From NCBI GenBank assembly GCA_964429575.1, contig CAYSCX010000033.1:1-26335 (forward strand): DNA of 26,335 nucleotides, written 5' to 3'. Origin of the DNA: CAYSCX01 sp964429575 (GTDB lineage Bacteria > Desulfobacterota > Binatia > Binatales > Binataceae). Under the pieces are notes generated by a model. It worked only from the letters and a program-made list of their open reading frames with translations. It was not told the origin of the DNA and did not search any database. Position 1 is the first letter of the stretch, and each line of letters opens with the position of its first letter. Shown here one piece after another: positions 1 through 7,702 of the stretch. The position numbers and the translations under genes were made by a program.

Positions 1-144
1 AACCGAAATGCGGCATCGGTGACCTCTACGCGGCCTGACATGAAACACCGCAGCTCCAATGCGCAGTTGCCACGGTGCGACAGTCAGGTTGAGTCGGACG
101 ATCAGGCGCGCGTGCTAAATTTCGCGCGCAACCGAGAACAGTAG
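1..144 (+). CDS. Possible 3' end of a gene cut by the window edge
   Basis: Frame 1 is open from the first base for 47 codons and stops at TAG 142-144. The peptide is hydrophilic and rich in Ser, Arg and Asn, with no motif I recognise. It could be the disordered tail of a gene lying to the left, or chance openness in GC-rich DNA. The stop codon lies inside the first bases of the MITE-like repeat that begins at 142, so the repeat may have supplied the stop. Without the upstream sequence this call is weak. Confidence 0.2.
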   Translation, partial: NRNAASVTSTRPDMKHRSSNAQLPRCDSQVESDDQARVLNFARNREQ

Positions 145-325
145 CAGTCTGTTGAAAAAGTCATATTCAACCTCCTGCACTCTCTCTCGCGTCTCCCCCA
201 GAGGGGGAGAAGATGAGGAAGGAAGCCCGATCCTTCGCCGCTGGCTCCGGACGAGTCTTTCACGCAGGTTGTTGAGCGCACCGCCGGGACCGCGTCGATA
301 TGTTCCGCGTTTCTCAACACCCTGC
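142..325 (+). repeat. MITE-like repeat, copy 1 (degenerate)
   Basis: This copy shares its layout with those at 7310-7469 and 7519-7677. The left end TAGCAGTCTGTTGAAAAAG is followed by an imperfect return arm at 166-178. A C-run/G-run hairpin lies at 193-209 (CTCCCCC-AGA-GGGGGAG). GCAGGTTGTTGAG at 264-276 pairs imperfectly with CTCAACACCCTGC at 313-325. It is longer and more diverged than the other copies, so it is probably older. It sits just downstream of the stop of the minus-strand Lon-domain gene and may fold at the end of that transcript. Confidence 0.7.
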
Positions 326-352
326 CACGAGCCGAACGGAGTCGTCGCGATG

Positions 353-1009
353 CTACTGAATCGTCTCGGAGCCGCCGCGCGGCCCGCCACTTCCGCCGAG
401 CTTGCGCTCCTCGAGCTTGAAGGTGAGCACGTCGAACAGACAGTCGACGCGGCGCGACATCGCCTCGAGCAGCGTCTGCTTTTCGAGCGGCGTGAGATCG
501 AGATGGAAGCATAGGAAGTTTACGAGTCCGCCGCCGTGCAGTCCGCGTTCGCCAACCAGAGTTCGCCAGGCATGATGGGCGGGCTCGCCGAGGTAGCCGA
601 GCAGCAGCTCGCGCAGCGCCTCCATTCCCTCGTCGTCGACCTCCAGATCACTACCTGCGACCGGGCGCCATTCAACCTGGGCCTCGCGGAACGAACGGCG
701 GCGAACTTCATTGGCGATGCGAAACTCGCTGAGCCCCTCGAGCACGATGTTGTAGCGGCCGTCGTCGAGCGGGACGAGGCCGTCGACACGCCCGGCGCAT
801 CCAATTTCGAAGATGTCGGGATAGGCGTGATAGTCGCGCTGCCAATCGCCCTTGAGCAGCATCATGCCGATCACGCCGTGCGACTCCGCGACGTCGGCAA
901 CCATTTCGCGGTAGCGGGGCTCGAAGATGTGCAGCGGAACCTTGATGCCCGGGAAGAGCACAAGGTTCGGCAGCGGGAAGATCGGGATGACGCGCGGAAG
1001 ATCGGCCAC
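353..1009 (-). CDS. LON peptidase substrate-binding domain protein
   Basis: This 218-aa protein matches the stand-alone Lon N-terminal (LON_substr_bdg, PF02190) family, which lacks the ATPase and protease domains of Lon. The N-terminus carries the hallmark FPLPNLVLFPGIKVPLHIFE (residues 11-30), followed by YREMVADV and a conserved GCAGRV strand near residue 71. The length is normal for the single-domain family (about 200-220 aa). The family is thought to bind protein substrates; its biochemical role is poorly known. The gene is alone on the minus strand, and a MITE-like repeat lies directly past its stop. The C-terminal tail is Gly-rich (GGSGGPRGGS) and probably disordered. Confidence 0.9.
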   Translation of the reverse strand: MADLPRVIPIFPLPNLVLFPGIKVPLHIFEPRYREMVADVAESHGVIGMMLLKGDWQRDYHAYPDIFEIGCAGRVDGLVPLDDGRYNIVLEGLSEFRIANEVRRRSFREAQVEWRPVAGSDLEVDDEGMEALRELLLGYLGEPAHHAWRTLVGERGLHGGGLVNFLCFHLDLTPLEKQTLLEAMSRRVDCLFDVLTFKLEERKLGGSGGPRGGSETIQ

Positions 1010-1136
1010 GTAGCGAGTCCGTTGAGGCTGAGACTAGGGCCGATGGAATCGGCGGTCAAGGAGAGGTCCGCGGCGAGACGTCGAGCGACGTTGGCCTCAG
1101 TCGTCAGTTGAAGACGGCGCAAATGTTCAATTGCGA

Positions 1137-1142
1137 TATACT
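1137..1142 (+). promoter_or_regulatory. Possible -10 element (TATACT) before the hpaB-side operon
   Basis: TATACT stands out in a GC-rich spacer 71 bp before the next plus-strand start. No good -35 hexamer lies at 16-18 bp upstream, so this is a weak call. It would serve the plus-strand series beginning with the aldehyde dehydrogenase-like fragment and the HpaB-family gene. Confidence 0.25.
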
Positions 1143-1212
1143 GGCGGTCACTGAATAACGTGGCGACTGTGGCGATTGCACGCACCTGGTTGGCGGCGCG
1201 AAGCTGACACTG

Positions 1213-1476
1213 ATGGCGGAAGGAGTCGAAACGCGGCTGTTCGTCGCCGGGGACTACCTTAACCGCGCGAGCGGCGAGGCGTTCGCTGACGTCGAGCCGG
1301 CAACCGGGCGGGAATTCGCGCGCATCGCGAATGCCACCGACGACGGGATGACGAAGGTCACGGCAACGGTGACGACAGAAATCGAAATGGGCGCCGCACG
1401 GCCACCCTACCCTGCCCCCGATGGTGCCGCTGACCGGCTTGGAAAGCGGCTGCCCGCGCTCAACGAGGTGCGCTGA
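1213..1476 (+). pseudogene. Aldehyde dehydrogenase N-terminal relic
   Basis: An 87-codon ORF whose first 40 residues look like the start of an NAD-dependent aldehyde dehydrogenase: LFVAGDYLNRASGEAF, then EPATGREFARIANA. This matches the usual pattern 'hydrophobic-GG-x-W … G-x-x-F … P-A-T-G'. The rest drifts (GAARPPYPAPDGAADRLG vaguely resembles the next helix of the family) and the ORF stops at TGA 1474-1476. An intact enzyme is about 480-500 aa, and no catalytic Cys or Glu region is present. The stop is one base from the ATG of the HpaB-family gene, so translation may be coupled. No clear ribosome-binding site precedes it. It could be a live short ORF, but a decayed ALDH is the simplest reading because ALDH genes often sit beside hpaB. 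Confidence 0.55.
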
Positions 1477-1477
1477 G

Positions 1478-2920
1478 ATGGGCGCACGGTCCGGCAGCAA
1501 CTATCTGAGTGCGCTCAAGAAGCTGGGCGCGGAAGTGTGGCTCAGCGGCGAGCGCGTCAAGGATGTCACGACCCATCCCGCCTTCGTCCACTGCGCGCGC
1601 TCGATCGCGTCACTGTACGACATGCAGCTCGAACATCCCGAACAAATGACGTTTCGCACCGACGATGGCGGTCGCGCCGGGCTTTCGTGGATTCAGCCGA
1701 AGACGCAGGCGGACTTGGTCAAGCGCAGCCGCATGATGAAGCGGTGGGCGGATTTCAGCGGCGGAATGCTTGGCCGCACGCCCGACTACCTCAATGCGGG
1801 CGTCGCGGCGATGGCGGCCGCGCACGATTTTTTCGCCGAGAGCGACACGCGCTTCGGCGAGCACATACAGCAGTACTACCGGGAGGCTCGCCACCACGAC
1901 TGGTGTTCGACGCACACGCTGGTGAATCCGCGCGCCAGCCGTGCGCAGGATTGGGCGGGCGGCACCGATGCCGACCTCGCGCTCAAGCTGGTGGAGCGGC
2001 AGAACGACGGGATGGTTGTGAGCGGATGCCGGATGCTCGCGACGCTCGCGCCGCTATCGGAGGAGTTGCTGGTTTTCCCATCGACCGTTCTCAAAGTGTC
2101 GCCGCAAGCGCAGCCGTTCGCGCTCGCATTCGCGATCCCCTGCAATGCGCCGGGTCTGAAGTTCATCTGCCGAGAGCCGTACGACACCGGAGGGTCGCGC
2201 TTCGACCATCCGCTCTCATCGCGCTTCGACGAGATGGACTGCGTGGTGATCTTCGAGAAGGTGAAAGTGCCATGGGAGAGGGTTTTCCTGTGCGGTGACG
2301 TGGAGCGCTGCAACGCTCTGTTCGGCACGACCAACGCGGTGGTGCACCTGATGCATCAGGTGGTGGTCAAGAACGTCGCAAAGAGCGAGTTCCTGCTGGG
2401 ACTCGCCGGGCGAATCGCCGAGGCGAGCGACTCGATGCGCCTGCAGCACATTCGCGAGCGGCTGGCCGAAATGATCATGACGACCGAGGTGATGCGCTCG
2501 TGCCTGAGGGCCGCCGAGGCCGACGCGGCGGTGGACCGCTGGGGCGTGTGCGCACCGGCTCGGGCGCCGCTCGATACCGCGCGCAATCTTTTTCCGCGGC
2601 TGTACCCGCGGTTGGTCGAGATCATTCAGCTCAACAGTTCATCGAGCTTGATGGCGACGCCGACCGAGGGAGACTTTGAAAGCCCTGAGCGCGCCGACAT
2701 CGAAAAATACTTCGCGGCGGCTGACGCGCCGTCGCGAGAGCGCGTTGCGCTGTACCGGCTTGCGTGGGAAGTCGCATGCAGCTCGTTCGGCGGCCGTCAG
2801 GTGCTGTACGAGCGTTTTTTCTTCGGCGATCCGGTCCCGATGGCGATGGCGCTGGTGGACAACACCGACCTCAAACCCCTCATCGAGCGCGTCAAGGCGT
2901 TTCTTGCCCGGCCCGATTGA
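1478..2920 (+). CDS. 4-hydroxyphenylacetate 3-hydroxylase (HpaB) family monooxygenase
   Basis: This 480-aa protein belongs to the HpaB/PvcC oxygenase family, FADH2-using enzymes that hydroxylate phenols or related aromatics with a separate flavin reductase. It has the family signatures GRTPDYLNA (about residues 103-111), the NP(R)-containing stretch after HTLVNPRASR, and the long C-terminal helical domain ending DNTDLKPLIERVKAFL. The related 4-hydroxybutyryl-CoA dehydratase uses Cys/His iron-sulfur ligands in this fold; I do not see that set here, which favours a monooxygenase. The start is ATG 1478 with GAGG at 1464-1467; an upstream in-frame start at 1421 adds residues unlike the family. 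No hpaC-type reductase is in the window, so substrate and partner are unknown. The folP-like gene follows within 35 bp. Confidence 0.85.
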   Translation: MGARSGSNYLSALKKLGAEVWLSGERVKDVTTHPAFVHCARSIASLYDMQLEHPEQMTFRTDDGGRAGLSWIQPKTQADLVKRSRMMKRWADFSGGMLGRTPDYLNAGVAAMAAAHDFFAESDTRFGEHIQQYYREARHHDWCSTHTLVNPRASRAQDWAGGTDADLALKLVERQNDGMVVSGCRMLATLAPLSEELLVFPSTVLKVSPQAQPFALAFAIPCNAPGLKFICREPYDTGGSRFDHPLSSRFDEMDCVVIFEKVKVPWERVFLCGDVERCNALFGTTNAVVHLMHQVVVKNVAKSEFLLGLAGRIAEASDSMRLQHIRERLAEMIMTTEVMRSCLRAAEADAAVDRWGVCAPARAPLDTARNLFPRLYPRLVEIIQLNSSSSLMATPTEGDFESPERADIEKYFAAADAPSRERVALYRLAWEVACSSFGGRQVLYERFFFGDPVPMAMALVDNTDLKPLIERVKAFLARPD

Positions 2921-2954
2921 GCGCGCCGCTGACGTGAGCGCGAAGGCAGCTTCG

Positions 2955-3764
2955 ATGCGCGGCGGAGCGCCGAAGATACTGGGCATCGTCAACATCACGG
3001 AGGACTCGTTCTCCGACGGCGGAAAGTACCTCGAGCCGCGCAGCGCCATCGCGCGCGCATTGGAGCTGGTCGATGACGGCGCAGATGGCGTCGATTTGGG
3101 GGCAGCGTCGAGCAATCCAGACGCGAAGCATGTTGCGCCTGACGAAGAAATCCGGCGGCTCGACGCGGTGGTTGCGGCGCTGGCGGAGCGTGGCATCGCG
3201 GTGTCGATCGACACGTTCAAGCCGGAAGTACAACGATGGGCGGCGCAGCGGCGGGTCGCGTACATCAATGACATCGGCGGCTTTCCAGATGCCGCGGTCT
3301 ATGCCGACCTGGCGCACGCCGAATGCAAACTAATCGTGATGCATTCGGTACAGCGCGGCAGGCGCGCGACGCGCGTCGAGACCGACGCGGCGATGGTGAT
3401 CGACGGCATGTTGCGGTTCTTTGAAGAGCGCATCGCGGCGCTCGAGCGCGCAGGCGTCAGGCATGATCGGCTGGTGCTCGACCCCGGCATGGGATTTTTT
3501 TTAGGCGCCAACGTCGAACCTTCACTGCACGCACTTGCGGAGATTCCGAGACTCAAGAAGACATTCGGCTTGCCAATCCACGTGTCGGTGTCGCGCAAGT
3601 CGTTTCTTGGCACGCTAGCCGGACGCGGTCACGACGAACGCGGCGCGGCGACGCTTGCCGCAGAGCTTTACGCAGCGTCGCATGGAGTGGACTTTATCCG
3701 CACGCACGAAGTCCGCGCGCTTGCCGACGGGCTCAAGGTGCTGGCGGCGTTGGCGAATCAGTAG
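2955..3764 (+). CDS. folP: Dihydropteroate synthase-like protein with unusual substrate loops
   Basis: This 269-aa TIM-barrel protein resembles dihydropteroate synthase, which joins dihydropterin pyrophosphate to p-aminobenzoate in folate synthesis. Core residues match E. coli FolP: Asn13 (NITEDSFSDGG), Asp86 (SIDTFKPEV), Asn105 (INDIGG), Asp176 (DPGMGF), Lys215 (SRKSFLG), and Arg249/His251 (RTHEV). Two loops differ. Loop 1 is NITEDSF, not NVTPDSF. The pABA loop is GAASSNPDA (residues 49-57), where E. coli has GGESTRPGA, so the loop Arg is Asn. It may be a true DHPS with altered sulfonamide sensitivity, or a paralogue with another acceptor. The ATG at 2955 has GAAGG eight bases upstream; GTG 2934 is an alternative. 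trmB starts 17 bp after the stop. Confidence 0.8.
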   Translation: MRGGAPKILGIVNITEDSFSDGGKYLEPRSAIARALELVDDGADGVDLGAASSNPDAKHVAPDEEIRRLDAVVAALAERGIAVSIDTFKPEVQRWAAQRRVAYINDIGGFPDAAVYADLAHAECKLIVMHSVQRGRRATRVETDAAMVIDGMLRFFEERIAALERAGVRHDRLVLDPGMGFFLGANVEPSLHALAEIPRLKKTFGLPIHVSVSRKSFLGTLAGRGHDERGAATLAAELYAASHGVDFIRTHEVRALADGLKVLAALANQ

Positions 3765-3781
3765 CCGTCGCGCGCCGACGA

Positions 3782-4420
3782 ATGACCCGGCTAAGGAAAG
3801 CGTCGCGCCTGCGCCGCAGCCCGGCGCTTAGGGATTTGGCGGCAAGGGTAATGGCCGGGTGCGACGGCGCGGTCTTCGAGGTCGAGCCGGAAAAGATTTT
3901 CGCGAGGCGCGCGCCGCTGGAGGTCGAACTGGGTGCGGGCAAGGGCGAGTTCATCGTGGAGAGAGCGGCGGCACATCGGGAACGCAATTTTCTCGCCGTA
4001 GAGTTGTCGGGGCCGGTGGCGCAACTGCTGGCGGTACGCTGCGCGCGCGCGGAGTTGGCAAATCTGAGGGTAGTCCAGATGGACGCGCGAACGCTGGTGA
4101 ATCTGATGCTGCGCGACTCGAGCGTGGCTGCATACCACATCTATTTTCCCGACCCGTGGCCGAAGGTGCGCCACGTGAAGCACCGGCTTTTTTCTCCGAG
4201 GTTCGCGCGGAACCTGGTCCGCACGCTCGAGCCGGGCGGCTCGGTGCACGTCGCGACCGACGTTCGCGGCTACGCCGATGCTATTGTGCCGATACTCGAT
4301 GCGGCGGGGCTGGTGCGGGTGCTGGAGGATTCGCCTGGCGGGTATGCGACCGGCTTTGCGCGCAAGTACCTGGCGGAGGGCAAGCGCGTCTTTACCGCGA
4401 GTTTCAGCAAACTGCGGTGA
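3782..4420 (+). CDS. trmB: tRNA (guanine-N7-)-methyltransferase
   Basis: This 212-aa Rossmann-fold enzyme transfers a methyl group from S-adenosylmethionine to N7 of G46 in the variable loop of tRNAs. SAM motif I is visible as VELGAGKGEF (residues 48-57). The TrmB signature FPDPWPK lies at 122-128, with the KHR box at 133-135 (HVKHRL). The acidic motif after the second strand reads AVELSGP, where most members have a GIE-type sequence, a mild divergence. The length is typical. It lies 17 bp after the folP-like gene, probably in the same transcript. The next gene appears to have its own promoter. Confidence 0.92.
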   Translation: MTRLRKASRLRRSPALRDLAARVMAGCDGAVFEVEPEKIFARRAPLEVELGAGKGEFIVERAAAHRERNFLAVELSGPVAQLLAVRCARAELANLRVVQMDARTLVNLMLRDSSVAAYHIYFPDPWPKVRHVKHRLFSPRFARNLVRTLEPGGSVHVATDVRGYADAIVPILDAAGLVRVLEDSPGGYATGFARKYLAEGKRVFTASFSKLR

Positions 4421-4483
4421 CGTGGCGGAGCTGAGGCGAGAAACGCCGGCCGACCGGATGGTGACAAGCTCGGGGACCATGGT

Positions 4484-4512
4484 TTGCAATGGATACCCTC
4501 GTTGTCTAACCT
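4484..4512 (+). promoter_or_regulatory. Candidate sigma-70 promoter for the BamD-like gene
   Basis: TTGCAA at 4484-4489 and TAACCT at 4507-4512 are separated by 17 bp, the ideal spacing. A transcript would begin near 4519, about ten bases before the ATG at 4529. The mRNA would then be almost leaderless, which fits the absence of a ribosome-binding site there. The -10 matches only in part. Confidence 0.35.
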
Positions 4513-4528
4513 GACTGCGGCTTCCCCT

Positions 4529-5854
4529 ATGCGCCGTTCGCTGCTGATATTCGCAGGCATTGCGCTTCTGCTGGTTGGTGGGTGTGCACTGCGCAAGGCG
4601 CCCACCCATGAGGACTATTACGCTCAGGGACAGCTGAATTTCGCCGAGGGCGAGTACCGGGCGTCGATCGAGAACTACCAGAAGCTGATCGACCAGTTCC
4701 CATTCAGTCCGTATGCCGAAGACGCCGAGATCAAGATTGGTCTCGCGCATTTCATGATGGACGAGTACGCGGAAGCGGTCGCGTCGCTCGACGACTTCCA
4801 GCGGATGCATCCGACCAGCAAGCAGCTCGACCTCGCCAGCTACTACATCGCGCTGAGCTATTACGATCAGATCGGGCGCGAAGACCAGGACCAGACCAAG
4901 ACCGAGAACGCGCTGAAGAATTTCCAGATTATCGAGCAGCGGTTCCCCGAAGGTCCGTTCGCCCAGCTTGCGCACGAGCATGCGGAAGTATGCCGCGAGA
5001 TGCTGGCGCGACATCACATGGTCATCGGCGACTTCTATTTCAAGCGCGCCAACTACCGCGCGGTCGAGTCGCGGATGGCGGAGCTGATGCAGAAGTACGC
5101 GGACACACCGGTCGCGCCTGAAGCGCTGTACCAGCTCGGCGTGGCGCTGGAGAAAGAAGGCAAGAAATACTCCGCGGCGCAGGCGTTCGCGGCGGTGGAC
5201 ATGCACTATCCGAATACGTCGTACGCCAAGGACGCGCGCGAGAAGCTCAAGAAACTGAAACAGCCGATCGACACTGAAGAAGATCCGCTGAAGCTGGTGC
5301 TCGCGCAGATGGGCTACAACGACAGCAATGAGGACTCGCGAGTAATCGTGCGGCAGCGCTCGGGCATGTCGCGCGGCACCGAGGTGGCGTCGCGGGACTC
5401 GATGGCGGGTTACGGCGCGGACGGGTTGCCGATCCTACCGCCGGCCGCGAACGAGGCGGCCGCGGCGGCGCGCACGGCTGAGAAAGGCGGTCCGGCGACA
5501 CTGACCAGGGTGCGACTCTCAACGACTGACCCACCGCTTAGCGTGGTGCTCGATTTGACCGGGCCGGTCGAATTCGACAAGCGGATCGAAAATGCGATGA
5601 GCGGTTCGACAGTGACGATAAGCTTGAAGGACGTGAAGCCGCAGGTCGGCTTGCAAAACCGGATCGTGTTCGACCGATCGATTTTCCGCGACTGCGAGAT
5701 TACCAACGACGGTAACGAGACCACCGTTACGCTGAATACGACGCCGGTCGCGGACTATGCGGTGGTGCCACTGACGAGTCCGCCCCGCCTGCTGATTACG
5801 TTCACGCCGCGCGAGTCGGCGGCGATGAGCGCGCCGGCCCAGAGCGCGTTCTAG
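4529..5854 (+). CDS. bamD: BamD-like outer-membrane assembly lipoprotein with C-terminal AMIN-like domain
   Basis: This 441-aa protein starts with a lipoprotein signal (MRRSLLIFAGIALLLVGGC, lipidation Cys19). Residues about 30-250 are TPR repeats of the BamD/YfiO type (YYAQGQLNFAEGEYRASIE; FPFSPYAEDAEIKIG). BamD helps the BAM complex insert beta-barrel proteins into the outer membrane. Unlike E. coli BamD (about 245 aa), it has a linker and then, from about residue 324 to 437, a beta-rich region resembling an AMIN domain (VVLDLTGPVEFDKRI … TVTISLKDVKP … PRLLITFTPRE). AMIN domains bind peptidoglycan or periplasmic partners in amidases and PilQ. ATG 4529 is chosen because it begins the signal peptide; TTG 4484 would put 15 residues before it. 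The stop is 12 bp from the convergent M20 gene. Confidence 0.85.
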   Translation: MRRSLLIFAGIALLLVGGCALRKAPTHEDYYAQGQLNFAEGEYRASIENYQKLIDQFPFSPYAEDAEIKIGLAHFMMDEYAEAVASLDDFQRMHPTSKQLDLASYYIALSYYDQIGREDQDQTKTENALKNFQIIEQRFPEGPFAQLAHEHAEVCREMLARHHMVIGDFYFKRANYRAVESRMAELMQKYADTPVAPEALYQLGVALEKEGKKYSAAQAFAAVDMHYPNTSYAKDAREKLKKLKQPIDTEEDPLKLVLAQMGYNDSNEDSRVIVRQRSGMSRGTEVASRDSMAGYGADGLPILPPAANEAAAAARTAEKGGPATLTRVRLSTTDPPLSVVLDLTGPVEFDKRIENAMSGSTVTISLKDVKPQVGLQNRIVFDRSIFRDCEITNDGNETTVTLNTTPVADYAVVPLTSPPRLLITFTPRESAAMSAPAQSAF

Positions 5855-5866
5855 CAGGCGCGTGGA

Positions 5867-7159
5867 TTAGGCGAAGACTTCCTCGAACCTGAGCCCTAGG
5901 AAGCTCAGGACCACGTCCGTATAAACTTTAAGTCCCCAAAAGAAGCCGTCCACCGGCAGCCGCTCATCGTTGCCGTGGTAGAGCGCACCGAACGGCATGT
6001 GCGGTTCGAGCTTCACGGGCGCGAATCCGTAACACGCCGCTCCGAGCTTCGAGTAGAACTTGTTGTCGGTGGCGCCAGGAATCATCCACGGGATTGCGCG
6101 GGCGCCGGGGTCGGCAGTCTCGATTCGTTCCTTGATTAGATCGAACAGCGGAGTGTCGGGCGAAGTTTCGGCCGGTGGCGCAGTCTTGAGCAGCTCGAAG
6201 GACGGTTCGGGGCCGACGATCGAGCGCAGTTCCGCCATAAAGCTTTCCGGGTCTTCGCCGGGGAGCGTGCGTCCGTCGAGCACCGCCCACGCCTCGCCGG
6301 GCACCACGTTGTCCTTGTAGCCACCGCGGATGATCGTCGGGTTGACCGTGTTCTCGAGCATTGGGCGGAACAACGGACCGGCCGCGTCGATGGGAACGCC
6401 AAGTTCGGCAAGCGTCGCCTGCATGAGCGGCGTGACCTTCCTGCGCATCGGCGTGTTGGCGATGCGCGTAATGAGTTCGGAGAGGCGCACGATGGCGGCA
6501 TCGGGCCGCGGCATCGAGCCGTGGCCGGGCATCCCGGTGACGGTCATCTTGACCGTGACGAATCCTTTTTCGGCGACCTGAATTGGATAGAACCGGCGCT
6601 CGCCCAGGTGGACCGTGAAGCCGCCAACCTCATTGAGTACGTAACCGGCGCGGACCAATTCGGGATGGCGCTCGACCATGTACTTGGCGCCATGCTCCGA
6701 GCCAGCTTCCTCATCTGCAACCGCGGCGAGAATCAGGTCGCGGTCGGGCATGCGGCCCGAGCGGTGGATTGCGGTGACCAGCGCGAGATCCATCGCGCAC
6801 TTGGCCTTCATGTCGATCGATCCGCGGCCCCATACGCAGCCGTCGGCCAGGTCGCCGCTGAATGGCGGACGCGACCAGCCGTCGGTTTCGACCGGAACGA
6901 CGTCGGTGTGGGATGACAGCAACAGCGGCGGTTTGGCCGCGTCGCGGCCCTTGATGCGCGCGATGAGATTGGTGCGAGTCGGCATACCTTCGCGTACGAT
7001 CGCGCCGATTCCGTGGCGGCCCAACGCAGAGCTGAGATAGTCGGCGACGATGCGCTCGTTGCCCGGCGGGTTACTGGTATCGAGCCGCACAAGATCGCGC
7101 AGGCTTGAAAGCGCTTCGCGCTCAACGGCTGCCCACTCTAGAGCCATACTATCCCCCAT
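5867..7159 (-). CDS. M20 family metallopeptidase / amidohydrolase
   Basis: This 430-aa protein is an M20/M25/M40-type di-zinc hydrolase that cleaves small peptides or N-acyl amino acids. Metal and catalytic residues are all visible: His84 and Asp86 (SSHTDVVP), bridging Asp116 (GRGSIDMK), the Glu pair 150-151 (DEEAG), Glu177 (LNEVGG), and the late His in YHGNDER near residue 403. The dimerisation lid is present (GMPGHGSMPRPDAA). The length is normal and no signal peptide is seen, so it is probably cytoplasmic. M1 lacks a Shine-Dalgarno sequence. M5 (ATG ending at 7147) is preceded by GGGGGAT and may be the true start. The substrate cannot be read from sequence; carboxypeptidase, ArgE/DapE-like and acylase roles remain possible. 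Confidence 0.9.
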   Translation of the reverse strand: MGDSMALEWAAVEREALSSLRDLVRLDTSNPPGNERIVADYLSSALGRHGIGAIVREGMPTRTNLIARIKGRDAAKPPLLLSSHTDVVPVETDGWSRPPFSGDLADGCVWGRGSIDMKAKCAMDLALVTAIHRSGRMPDRDLILAAVADEEAGSEHGAKYMVERHPELVRAGYVLNEVGGFTVHLGERRFYPIQVAEKGFVTVKMTVTGMPGHGSMPRPDAAIVRLSELITRIANTPMRRKVTPLMQATLAELGVPIDAAGPLFRPMLENTVNPTIIRGGYKDNVVPGEAWAVLDGRTLPGEDPESFMAELRSIVGPEPSFELLKTAPPAETSPDTPLFDLIKERIETADPGARAIPWMIPGATDNKFYSKLGAACYGFAPVKLEPHMPFGALYHGNDERLPVDGFFWGLKVYTDVVLSFLGLRFEEVFA

Positions 7160-7309
7160 TTCGTCGCTAGGGCTTCAATTAGCACGAAAAGTCTACATAT
7201 TGTTGCATCGAATTGGTAGCGGCTGGCCACGGAAAGTTAGCAGATTTCACGCAGCGATAGGCCGTGTACCGAATGACTTCTGCCCCACCTCTGGTCAGTG
7301 AGAGCTGCC

Positions 7310-7469
7310 TAGCAGGCTGTTGAAAAAGGCATTTTCAACAGCCTGCTCCCTCTCTCTCATCTCCCCCTGCTCAGGGGGAGAAGTTTAGGAAGGCAGGCAG
7401 TTTTTACGCAGGGTGTTGAGGATGAAGTCGATGCCATGCTGGACTGCGAGGCTTTTCTCAACACCCTGC
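7310..7469 (+). repeat. MITE-like repeat, copy 2
   Basis: This 160-bp element begins with TAGCAGGCTGTTGA and ends with TCAACACCCTGC, near-perfect terminal inverted repeats. The left end is itself a perfect hairpin with 16-bp arms at 7311-7326 and 7332-7347 around AGGCA. A second hairpin is CTCCCCCTG-CT-CAGGGGGAG (7361-7380). A third pairs 7408-7420 with 7457-7469. No ORF fits within it, so it is non-autonomous. It lies upstream of the M20 gene, 49 bp from copy 3 and in the same orientation. Confidence 0.85.
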
Positions 7470-7518
7470 CTGGGAGCCGCACGATGCGCGGGTGATTAAT
7501 CGGGCGAGCCTGATGCGT

Positions 7519-7677
7519 TAGCAGGCTGTTGAAAAAGGCGATTTCAACAGCCTGCTCCCTCTCTCGCGTCTCCCCCAGAGGGGGAGAAGATTAGGAAGGC
7601 AGCCAGTTTTCACGCAGGGTGTTGAGAGCGCGCTCGATGTCATTGGGGAACTCAAAGCATTTCTCAACACCCTGCTA
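7519..7677 (+). repeat. MITE-like repeat, copy 3 (best preserved ends)
   Basis: This 159-bp copy has ends TAGCAGGCTGTTGA and TCAACACCCTGCTA, which pair with one mismatch and leave TA at both outer edges. That suits TA-target insertion as used by Tc1/mariner-IS630 elements. Hairpins: arms 7520-7534 with 7542-7556; CTCCCCC-AGA-GGGGGAG at 7570-7586; and 7614-7626 with 7663-7675. The right end is 11 bp before the ribosome-binding site of the VOC gene, so the element probably forms part of that gene's 5' untranslated region or promoter. Confidence 0.85.
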
Positions 7678-7702
7678 GGCTCGCGTCGAAGGAGCAAGCT
7701 GC

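Noticed and set aside
871..1500. 209-codon minus-strand ORF across the Lon-hpaB gap
   Set aside because: Its composition is that of a shadow frame; it overlaps the Lon-domain gene out of frame and shows no family features.
3791..5206. 471-codon minus-strand ORF
   Set aside because: It runs antisense through trmB and the BamD-like gene, both with strong family motifs. It is a GC-driven shadow.
142..7677. The three repeats as a CRISPR array
   Set aside because: The units are 160-185 bp, far apart, with internal hairpins and terminal inverted repeats, and no short regular spacers. No cas gene is present.
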